Origin: JABMMZ01 sp044368575
GTDB taxonomy: Bacteria > Bacteroidota > Bacteroidia > NS11-12g > UBA955
Direction of reading: 5' to 3'
Assembly (NCBI GenBank): GCA_044368575.1
Contig: JBIPPH010000016.1
Span: 1-42,041 of the forward strand
DNA: 42,041 bases
Shown here: positions 8,497 to 15,627 of the stretch, piece by piece
Position numbering within the stretch: position 1 is the first letter of the stretch
Layout: each line of letters starts with the position of its first letter
Translations under genes and position numbers: made by a program
Notes under the pieces: model-generated
Seen by the model: the letters and a program-made list of their open reading frames with translations, nothing else
Databases searched by the model: none
What the model was told of the DNA's origin: nothing

Positions 8497-10692
8497 CTAC
8501 TCAGCTGTTTTAAGAAGTTTAAAGAAAAATATTTCTCCACCTATTGTGACTTGCACCATATAGAGTCCTTGCGCCAACTCTTCAATGTTCAATTGCGCAT
8601 TAGCCGAGGCATTGCTGCTAAGGCATAGTGCACCATTGGCGTTGTAGAGGGCAATATGGCAATCACTTGTGTTGTTAAAGTTGATCCATGTTTGGCTTGG
8701 GTTAGGGTAAAGACTTAAATGACTGTTGCTGATGGATTGATTAATACCAGCGTATTGCAAGGCTTTTTGAACGGCAGCAAAGGCGTTCACTTTGCCATAA
8801 CCGTATTGCATGTTAGGTACAGTGCCAGTGTTTTGATCAACAGTGGCTGTGCTTTCAAGAATGTCTTTGACTTGAGTAGCGCTGAGTTTAGGATTGGCTT
8901 GTAATAAGAGGGCTACAATGCCTGTTACGTGCGGAGCTGCCATAGAGGTGCCGTTAAAAGCTACCCAATATTGCGTGTCGTTTTGAAAGACAGTTTTGAG
9001 CAAGGTTTTATCTGCCATCCATCCTGCAAACTGTTTGTTGTTAATAGCTGATGGTACATCATAACCGGGCGCTGTAATATTGGGTTTAACACGGCCATCA
9101 ACTGTTGGGCCCTTACTCGAAAATTTAGTGATGTTGCCTGGTGTAACATACCCGCTGTCATTGACCCAAATGTTTTTAATATTGCGGTAAGCAGAACGTG
9201 CTGCCATGGCGCCAACTGATATAACGGCTTTTGAACTGCCTCCGTTTTCGCCTGCTGTATAGTCGGTGTTGCCGCTGATGAATTGACTGCTGTAATTCCA
9301 TTTGCCAACTTTGTTTCTGAAAGAGCCACTGGTCCATGATTTGCTAGCGCCACTGTTCCAGGCATGTACAGTAGTGGCATCAGCACTAATACTGGCAACC
9401 ATAATATATTTTCGGGTGTTTTGATGGTCAGCCATTACAGTGATATTGGGTTTTGAGTTATTTGGATAACTGCCTATACAGGCAAAATTCACTTTAAAGA
9501 TACTGCCATCTGCCAGGGTGTATTTAAATCCTTGACTGCCTTGTTGTGCATTTACAAAAGGTGTACTTGCTACTGTTTGTTGACTGCTGTCTATGAGCTT
9601 TAATTGTACACTAAAATTGCTGTTGGCGTTGCCCCAAAAATCAACATAAACACTTTCTGTACTTTGCCATTGTCTGTTGTTTTCAATTAAAATGGTACTA
9701 ACGGTATCTTGGTTGAATTGATGAGACCAATGCATGAGATTATCGCCTTCATTGCCATTCGCGCCTACCAATACTTTGCCTTGTCCTACAAGGGTTTCAG
9801 TGGCTTTGTCGAAGAGACTGTTGCCGTCATGTGGCCCTGTGTGCATGCCCCAACTTAGATTGATAACGGCTGGTTTGCCTACCGATTGGGCGTAATCAAA
9901 TATGTATTTATAGGCATCGAGTATGGTTGGGTTGGCTACTATGTAATCGCCTAATGCAGAGCCGGCTAAAGTGTCGTTGCTATATTTGATTGATACGAAT
10001 ACCAGTTCAGCTTCAGGGGCCATGCCTCTGTATTGTAAATTGGGGGTGCTTAATCCACTGCCTGCTGCTATAGCAGCCACGTGGGTGGCGTGAGAGCCGT
10101 CCATATCATTGGTCTTACTGATGCTGGCTGAGTCTGTGAATTCAGTGCCGTAACTAAACCCTGCTGGCTTGGGGCCATTGGTATTGCTTTGTTGCCAGTA
10201 TTTACTGACTCTGTAAGTTTTGCCATCAGCGCTATAAAAACTTGGGTTATTACATTGGAATCCGACGTCTACTATCCCAACAACTACCCCTTTGCCTGTG
10301 TAGTTTATTGGCAAGCCGTTGGCCAATCCGTTTTGAACTTTATCAACGCTGGTAGAGACCCTTTCAATGTCATTTTTAATTTGAGTGGCATTTAATTTTG
10401 TGCTGAGTTCTATCCATTTTACGCATGGGTTTTGAGCCAATGTTTGTAGGGCATTGATGTTGCCTTCTAAGCTGTAAATATCGCCGTATTGTCCGTTGAT
10501 ATGGAGTTGATCGGAGCCAAAGTGTTGCAGTGAACAATCTGCCAAAACCAAGGCTTGTACTTTACCATTAACACTGATCAAAAGACTTTGGTCTTTGAGG
10601 GCTAATTGACTCGGATTCGACCATTTGTCTTGTGCTGCTGTGCTGATTACATGAACGATTAACAACAATAGGATTAGGGAATATTTTTTCAT
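8497..10692 (-). CDS. Subtilisin-like (S8) protease exported by T9SS
   Basis: This 731-residue secreted serine protease has a signal peptide at residues 1-20 (MKKYSLILLLL...TAAQ). The catalytic triad is D142 (GIVDVGF), H201 (GSHATHVAA) and S583 (FNGTSMAAPH), with the oxyanion Asn in ANGNEGDN (about 312). About 200 residues between the His and Ser blocks form an inserted beta-rich domain, as in other large bacteroidotal subtilases. The last ~75 residues (SLYPNPSQTW... ending in FFFKLLKTAE) are a type A T9SS sorting domain, so the protein is expected on the cell surface or outside. The start is ATG at 10692; the open frame continues upstream into the haemoglobin gene but lacks the signal peptide context. 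It lies 10 nt downstream of the haemoglobin gene. Confidence 0.93.
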   Translation of the reverse strand: MKKYSLILLLLIVHVISTAAQDKWSNPSQLALKDQSLLISVNGKVQALVLADCSLQHFGSDQLHINGQYGDIYSLEGNINALQTLAQNPCVKWIELSTKLNATQIKNDIERVSTSVDKVQNGLANGLPINYTGKGVVVGIVDVGFQCNNPSFYSADGKTYRVSKYWQQSNTNGPKPAGFSYGTEFTDSASISKTNDMDGSHATHVAAIAAGSGLSTPNLQYRGMAPEAELVFVSIKYSNDTLAGSALGDYIVANPTILDAYKYIFDYAQSVGKPAVINLSWGMHTGPHDGNSLFDKATETLVGQGKVLVGANGNEGDNLMHWSHQFNQDTVSTILIENNRQWQSTESVYVDFWGNANSNFSVQLKLIDSSQQTVASTPFVNAQQGSQGFKYTLADGSIFKVNFACIGSYPNNSKPNITVMADHQNTRKYIMVASISADATTVHAWNSGASKSWTSGSFRNKVGKWNYSSQFISGNTDYTAGENGGSSKAVISVGAMAARSAYRNIKNIWVNDSGYVTPGNITKFSSKGPTVDGRVKPNITAPGYDVPSAINNKQFAGWMADKTLLKTVFQNDTQYWVAFNGTSMAAPHVTGIVALLLQANPKLSATQVKDILESTATVDQNTGTVPNMQYGYGKVNAFAAVQKALQYAGINQSISNSHLSLYPNPSQTWINFNNTSDCHIALYNANGALCLSSNASANAQLNIEELAQGLYMVQVTIGGEIFFFKLLKTAE

Positions 10693-10702
10693 GCTTTGGG
10701 GC

Positions 10703-11080
10703 TTAAGGTATTTGACTAAAATCTTTGTATTCGCCATGCAATTTATACATAAATGTGCTGGCTAGTAATTTAACTCTTTCTATGGCTGTATTGGCGTTAG
10801 GGCCTTCAAACATTTGATTGGTTGTGTGGATGAAATGCTGCAACCAATGTTCAAAATGTATGGCTTCTAATTGCAAGTGCGTGTGTTGTTGAAATACGTT
10901 GGTGGTATAACCTGCCTTGTCGAGCAATACAAAGGCCCAGAATTGTTCAATCTTTGGCATGTGCTCACCTAGGTTCAAGTGCGCAAATTTTGGCGCAGTA
11001 ATCGGGTCATTTAACAAAGCCTCATAAAATGCTTTTTGCCACAGGGCAATATCACTTTCGGTTTGTATATCGGTTTTCAT
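10703..11080 (-). CDS. Group III truncated haemoglobin
   Basis: This 125-residue cytoplasmic haem protein matches group III (P-type) truncated globins. Tyr19 (FYEALLNDP) is at the position of TyrB10, His66 (QQHTHL) corresponds to the proximal HisF8 by its 13-residue spacing to the Trp in HFEHWL, and Trp79 sits in the conserved TrpG8 region. FWAFVLL (about residues 47-53) is the usual helix E region. These proteins bind O2, NO or other small ligands; their roles remain uncertain, though NO or peroxide handling is often suggested. The start chosen is ATG at 11080; an upstream in-frame extension lies within the promoter region. The secreted subtilase follows after 10 nt, with no evident functional link. 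Confidence 0.9.
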   Translation of the reverse strand: MKTDIQTESDIALWQKAFYEALLNDPITAPKFAHLNLGEHMPKIEQFWAFVLLDKAGYTTNVFQQHTHLQLEAIHFEHWLQHFIHTTNQMFEGPNANTAIERVKLLASTFMYKLHGEYKDFSQIP

Positions 11081-11087
11081 GCTTATA

Positions 11088-11095
11088 CAAATATA
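11088..11095 (-). promoter_or_regulatory. Predicted -7 element for haemoglobin-subtilase transcription unit
   Basis: On the minus strand this reads TATATTTG, a perfect TAnnTTTG, and ends 7 nt before the ATG at 11080. The -33 region is weak. Confidence 0.55.
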
Positions 11096-11172
11096 AGCAT
11101 ACATAGTCTATTCTTACTTTATAGAATTAATTTGTATGAAGCAGCTTAATAGCGTTTGTAAGTTACTTGGGC

Positions 11173-12933
11173 TTATTCTATGATTAAGCGATGTGTGCTC
11201 AAAGCATTTGTAATGGTGCGAAGACTTATGGTATAACAGCCGGGTTGCAATTCAGCTTGCCAATGTTCAATACCTGTATCAAAGGTTTGAGCATAGCATA
11301 GTCTACCAGTAATATCATAAACCTCTATGCCGTAAATGTTTGTATTAAAAACAATTTCATGAGCAGACTGAATTGGATTGGGCGATAGGCTAATGGTTTC
11401 AGCTTTGCTGGATTCAATATTTAAACTGCCTGAAAAACCGCATGCGCCTGCAGTGAATTCATTGCGTAAATACTGTTCGCCTGCTTGAATTTTACCTGAA
11501 TTCATGGCGTTAGGGGTACCAATTTTGGCCCAGTATTGAGATAACATATCATTGGGTTTATGCGCAAAGCAGTATGAAGTGTCGGTTAAATTATTGCTGC
11601 CTGTTGGGCTTATTACATTTTTATTGTTGTTGCCATATACAAAATGGTTGGCCCCTTGAAGCGAGTAATTAACCGAGCTGTAGGGTAGGGCAGTATTGGG
11701 TATTTCATTGCCTATAAAATTTTGGTTTGGTGAAGTGTTATCGCTAAAAAATATTCCCCATAAGCTGGCTCTGTTTCTAAAGAAGGTGTTATATGGGCCA
11801 TTGGCTCCATGAGAGTTGTCTATAACAATATTTTGTCCGTCGTTTTGTTCAAATAAATTGGCAAACACATAGTTGCCGTGTAAGACCATATCGCCTGCAG
11901 AATTACTTGGCAAGAATGTGCTGCCGGTCCAATATGGATCAATCGAATAATTGTAGCAAAATACGTTGCCATTGGCGCCAGCTTGAACAATCATTGAGTG
12001 CCTCAAATGTTTGAAAATATTATTGTAGACTCTGCATTCATTGGTGCTGAATTGCAGCATAACGCCATAAGCTCTGCCGCCTCCGCCATAGTCAAAGGCA
12101 TTTTTAAAATAGCAATGGCTGATGCTTAGATTGGAGCAATGGCTTGCAGCAATATGAGCAAAGGTTGTATTGTTAAATGCAACGCCTTTAACCCATGCAT
12201 TAACAGTGTAATCCAAATTAATATTGCTGGATTGTTCAGGGGCGGTATTGTCTAATCGTTCTATTGATAGGCATTCTACGCCCGTGTTTTTAACGGGTAC
12301 TATCTTTTGAATGAATGGCTTTCTTTGCAGCGCATAATCCATTCTCATTTCAGAAGCTAAACTTATGGCATTGCCTGTGATTGCGGCAATTTGAGCAATT
12401 TGCCCGACACTGTTTTTAGCCCATGACGAGGTGATTAAATCTGAATCATTTTGTTTGAGTTGAATCCAATCACCGACTTTAAAGGCGCTTACATTGGCAA
12501 CCGTTATTTGTTGACTGCCTTTTGAGGCCGTGTTTGTGAGTGCAGTTGTATCATTGCTTGAGTAACCACTGGCATAAATAGAATGGCCAGTATTTGGATG
12601 ATTAATGATGAGTTTGGTTTGATTGGCGCCTGCTCCTCTAATAATGAAATCACTGCGCAAATAAATGGGTGCATTGAAGAGATAATTGCCAGCAGGTAAA
12701 TATAAAATGGTGGGGCCTTTATAGGCAATCATCAATGACCCTAATGGGTAATCATTTGGGGTAACACTGTCTGCTACAAAGCCATAGCTTAAGGCATCTA
12801 CCACAGTAAAACCTTGGGTGCTTGTATCCTTAACGCCAGCCAACTTCCAATTAACCGCTCTTGATGCACTCAGCGTTTGCGCCACAACAACATTAGCCAA
12901 CAAAAATAAAAACACGATCAGCCGCTTGTTCAT
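11173..12933 (-). CDS. Secreted right-handed beta-helix (pectate lyase-like) protein with T9SS domain
   Basis: This 586-residue protein has a signal peptide (MNKRLIVFLFLLANVVVAQ). Near residues 75-130 it has the segment typical of the pectate-lyase-superfamily/tailspike entry (LYLPAGNYLFNAPIYLRS...IIRGAGANQTKLII). A series of short repeats rich in Asn and His then follows (SHCSNLSISHCYFKNAFDY, NNIFKHLRHSMIV, FCYNYSID), as expected for coils of a right-handed parallel beta-helix. The C-terminus (SLSPNPIQS...YDITGRLCY) is a T9SS type A sorting domain, so the protein is predicted to be surface-exposed or secreted. Beta-helix proteins of this kind often bind or cleave polysaccharide, but no catalytic set can be named here. 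The start is ATG at 12933. Confidence 0.83.
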   Translation of the reverse strand: MNKRLIVFLFLLANVVVAQTLSASRAVNWKLAGVKDTSTQGFTVVDALSYGFVADSVTPNDYPLGSLMIAYKGPTILYLPAGNYLFNAPIYLRSDFIIRGAGANQTKLIINHPNTGHSIYASGYSSNDTTALTNTASKGSQQITVANVSAFKVGDWIQLKQNDSDLITSSWAKNSVGQIAQIAAITGNAISLASEMRMDYALQRKPFIQKIVPVKNTGVECLSIERLDNTAPEQSSNINLDYTVNAWVKGVAFNNTTFAHIAASHCSNLSISHCYFKNAFDYGGGGRAYGVMLQFSTNECRVYNNIFKHLRHSMIVQAGANGNVFCYNYSIDPYWTGSTFLPSNSAGDMVLHGNYVFANLFEQNDGQNIVIDNSHGANGPYNTFFRNRASLWGIFFSDNTSPNQNFIGNEIPNTALPYSSVNYSLQGANHFVYGNNNKNVISPTGSNNLTDTSYCFAHKPNDMLSQYWAKIGTPNAMNSGKIQAGEQYLRNEFTAGACGFSGSLNIESSKAETISLSPNPIQSAHEIVFNTNIYGIEVYDITGRLCYAQTFDTGIEHWQAELQPGCYTISLRTITNALSTHRLIIE

Positions 12934-12950
12934 ACAAATTAAAGCAGTGT

Positions 12951-12977
12951 CAAAGATAATGAATTGTGATTGTTCAA
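12951..12977 (-). promoter_or_regulatory. Predicted promoter of the beta-helix gene
   Basis: The minus strand carries TTG (12975-12977), a 16-nt spacer and TATCTTTG (12951-12958), a perfect -7 element, 17 nt upstream of the ATG at 12933. Together with the array beginning at 13011 and the tRNA terminator at about 13490, this fills the 590-bp gene-free stretch 12934-13523. Confidence 0.55.
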
Positions 12978-13010
12978 TAAATACATCAAGTTTGATTGAC
13001 TTTTAAGATT

Positions 13011-13440
13011 ATCCTACACTGCGTTACGGATGGACCTGAAAGGATGGCTAATCTAAGAAAAGCTTAGTCCACTGCGTGTTCTACTTTTTACATTCCAATT
13101 AGACTTATGAAAGCGAGCTTTCAACGTTACAAGACAGGAATATCCTAGACTGCGTTACGGATGGACCTGAAAGGATGGCTAAACAAAGAAAACTAAGTTC
13201 CTTCAAAACTTCTATTTTACAAGACAGGATTATCCTTCACTGCGTTACGGATGGACCTAAGATGGTGGCTTAACTAAGAAAAGCATAGTCCACTGCGTGT
13301 TCTACTTTTTACATTCCAATTAGACTTATGAAAGCGAGCTTTCAACGTTACAAGACAGGAATATCCTACACTGCGTTACGGATGGACCTGAAAGGATGGC
13401 TAAACAAAGAAAACTAAGTTCCTTCGAAACTTCTATTTTA
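13011..13440. repeat. Alternating A-B-A-B intergenic repeat array
   Basis: There are four head-to-tail units: A1 13011-13141 (131 bp), B1 13142-13231 (90 bp), A2 13232-13362 (131 bp) and B2 13363-13440 (78 bp matched). Every unit begins with a form of ATCCTnCACTGCGTTACGGA followed by TGGACCT. A1, B1 and A2 end in TTACAAGACAGGA(A/T)T; B2 lacks this tail. A units differ from B by carrying an extra block with GAAAGCGAGCTTTC and a second ACTGCGT. A1 and A2 are identical over their last ~65 bp and differ at several sites near the front; B1 and B2 differ at two positions over 78 bp. This indicates duplication of a 221-bp A+B block. No open reading frame of note runs through it, and no function is known to me. 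Confidence 0.92.
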
Positions 13441-13490
13441 TTGGATTTTACTTCATTCATGCCTCTGGCCTGATTCAGTTCAATCCAATA

Positions 13491-13518
13491 AAAAAACCTG
13501 AGCGTTAACTCAGGTTTT
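13491..13518 (-). terminator. Rho-independent terminator of the tRNA-fMet gene
   Basis: Read on the minus strand, AAAACCTGAG (right arm 13509-13518), loop TTAACG and CTCAGGTTTT (left arm 13493-13502) form a 10-bp stem followed by a run of T. It lies just past the 3' end of the tRNA. Confidence 0.88.
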
Positions 13519-13523
13519 CCTTG

Positions 13524-13595
<72 letters not shown>

Positions 13596-13608
13596 ATTTA
13601 TAGGGGAG

Positions 13609-13639
13609 CAAAGATACATGTTTTTAACAAAAAAGCAAA
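13609..13639 (-). promoter_or_regulatory. Promoter of the tRNA-fMet gene
   Basis: On the minus strand TTTG (13636-13639), 19 nt, then TATCTTTG (13609-13616) match the Bacteroidota -33/-7 consensus with ideal spacing. The mature tRNA begins 13 nt further on. This is the clearest promoter in the window and calibrates the others. Confidence 0.85.
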
Positions 13640-13673
13640 ATTAGTTTTCTCTTATAAATCAATACAATCCGAT

Positions 13674-15596
13674 TTAATTGCATTGGCCATAACAATAATT
13701 CTCGCACTTTAGGCTACAAAATTTACTTGTTACATTATATTTATTTACCTTAATGAAATTTTTTGTTCTTGGCCAAAGACCTGTTTTGGCCATTGTATAA
13801 TACATAGTTGCAGATACAGATATTCCATAGGCAAAAATGTGTTCATATTGTTTGGCTGCGAATTGAGTTAATTTGCTTACATCATTTGCAAAATGCTCGG
13901 ATCCATAATTATTATCCAAAATATGATATACTAAGTTAGTTGATAAATATTCTACCTTGGCCATTTCAGTGTTTTTTGCTGTAACATCTTCATATTTTGC
14001 ATATCTATCTGAACAACAACAACATTTAACCCGGTTATCAATGTATTGAATTTTAACTTTTGGATCAGAAAAAGTCATACTACAATTTAACTCTTCAACT
14101 TTTTTCTTTTCCTCTTCAATAGCCATTTTAGCCTGATTTTCTACCTCGATTTTGGCATTTTCAATTCTTTGGTTTTCTTCTGTAATTAAATCATTTTTAG
14201 ATTTAACAAAACCACCATTTTTCCATAACCCATCCCATTCAACTGTGAATCTTCTATTGATAGTATCTGAGCACTTATACAATTTGCCCATGCCCTCGTA
14301 GTTATTGTTTAGAAATTCACCTTCATAATATCTTTCATTAGATTTTCCAATATTATAGGTAAATATTCCATTACCTGTTCTTTCACCATATTTCCAATTG
14401 CCTAAGTATTTGCTATTTTCCCAGTAATACTCTCCAAATCCATGGCGAACCCAACTGAAATTGTTGTAGTTATCTAAAAATGCACCAAAATAGTATTTAG
14501 AATTGGTGTTATTTGGCGACTCTATAATGTGAAATACCTTTGTTTTTCCTTTTAAAATAAGTTGTTTATTATCTTTATATAGGTATAAATTATAAATTTT
14601 TTCTGGTATACCTTTCTGCCAGTATGCATCGATAATTAATGCATTTGATTCTTTGTTTACAATGTAACCATAGCCATCTGCAGAGGCGTTATTGAGTTTC
14701 TGCCCCCAATAATAGTAATACTCATTAAGGCTTATTTTATATTTTGAATCTAAGTCGCTAACTTCACGGTTAACATCATTAATTTTCCATTCAATATTTT
14801 TATAAAACTCAGCATCATCAAAATGTAAATTGGTTAATGAAAATAAGACAGCATCTTTGTTAGTCTCTTCTATTTCTATTATATCTTCACTATTTTTTAA
14901 AACGAATTTTTTAAACTTCTTTTTAAGGAAATCACAATTGTAATATTTCCTTTCATATTGATTCATGCCTAAATTTTGTATTTTAAGTTGATTTAGTTCA
15001 TAGTAAGGTAATTCGTTGTATCGATCTTCTTTTGCATCATATGAAAAATATAGTTTACACCATTTGTATCTCTCGTTTAGCCTAGTTTCATTAAACCCCA
15101 TTTTAACTAACTTGTCTTTGTGCTTTAACCAACTGCCTGTTTTAAAACAATATATTTTTTTTCTCTTGTAATAGTCAACACTTTGAGCTGTAATATAATT
15201 AACATTAACGTTAACTCCTTCGTATTTTTTAAAATTATAAAATCTGTTGATTACCCTTTTGAGAGAATCATATCTTTTAAAATCTAACTCTAAATTTTCA
15301 AGATTAGAATTGGTGTTTATGTTTGCTGTTATTTTACCGATACATCCGTTTGTGTTAATCAAGTTTGATTTAACCGTTACTTCGCCTGTTTTTTCATTGG
15401 TTAAGTCATCACATTTTGGCCATATTCTACCCTCTCGTTTTCCAAATGAATTGTAATGACTCCATGCATCCATTCCAGCCTTTTTAACATCCGGGTTCTT
15501 TTCTAGATATTTTTCTTTTGCTGATGGGCAATTTACTTCTTGTGAAAAAGCCGGGATGGCAAGCATTAATAAAATTAAAGTAGTTATATGTTTCAT
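13674..15596 (-). CDS. Secreted MORN-repeat protein of unknown function
   Basis: This 640-residue protein has a signal peptide (MKHITTLILLMLAIPAFSQ). Residues 30-60 hold a single Y-x3-NPDV-x-AG-x4-HY-x3-G-xx-EGR motif, a module also known as a repeat in large secreted RTX-type proteins. MORN-like repeats (HGFGEYYW, YLGNWKYGERTGNGIFTY, YYEGEFLNNNYEGMGKLY) fall around residues 384-440, then a charged helix (about 470-505). Two Cys-rich stretches follow, VKCCCCSD near 523 and CSLKCENYCYGQC at the end. The start is ATG at 15596, which places the signal peptide at the N-terminus; the open frame runs 23 codons further up. The gene is visibly more AT-rich than its neighbours, with many AAA, TTT and TAT codons, suggesting either different ancestry or relaxed constraint. 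I do not recognise its function. Confidence 0.75.
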   Translation of the reverse strand: MKHITTLILLMLAIPAFSQEVNCPSAKEKYLEKNPDVKKAGMDAWSHYNSFGKREGRIWPKCDDLTNEKTGEVTVKSNLINTNGCIGKITANINTNSNLENLELDFKRYDSLKRVINRFYNFKKYEGVNVNVNYITAQSVDYYKRKKIYCFKTGSWLKHKDKLVKMGFNETRLNERYKWCKLYFSYDAKEDRYNELPYYELNQLKIQNLGMNQYERKYYNCDFLKKKFKKFVLKNSEDIIEIEETNKDAVLFSLTNLHFDDAEFYKNIEWKINDVNREVSDLDSKYKISLNEYYYYWGQKLNNASADGYGYIVNKESNALIIDAYWQKGIPEKIYNLYLYKDNKQLILKGKTKVFHIIESPNNTNSKYYFGAFLDNYNNFSWVRHGFGEYYWENSKYLGNWKYGERTGNGIFTYNIGKSNERYYEGEFLNNNYEGMGKLYKCSDTINRRFTVEWDGLWKNGGFVKSKNDLITEENQRIENAKIEVENQAKMAIEEEKKKVEELNCSMTFSDPKVKIQYIDNRVKCCCCSDRYAKYEDVTAKNTEMAKVEYLSTNLVYHILDNNYGSEHFANDVSKLTQFAAKQYEHIFAYGISVSATMYYTMAKTGLWPRTKNFIKVNKYNVTSKFCSLKCENYCYGQCN

Positions 15597-15612
15597 TGAA
15601 ATATTAATTAGA

Positions 15613-15620
15613 CAAATATA
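15613..15620 (-). promoter_or_regulatory. Predicted -7 element for the MORN-repeat gene
   Basis: The minus strand reads TATATTTG, 16 nt before the ATG at 15596. It falls in the 31-nt gap after the upstream gene, so the MORN gene probably has its own promoter. Confidence 0.5.
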
Positions 15621-15627
15621 ATTATTT

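Noticed and set aside
8961..9398. 145-codon minus-strand frame inside the subtilase gene
   Set aside because: It overlaps the conserved catalytic part of the subtilase in another frame and shows no recognisable protein features.
13011..13440. Repeat array as a CRISPR
   Set aside because: Units are 90 and 131 bp, repeated nearly whole, with no short direct repeats separating unique spacers and no cas genes.
13011..13440. Repeat array as an insertion sequence or MITE
   Set aside because: No terminal inverted repeats around the whole block, no target-site duplication and no transposase frame.
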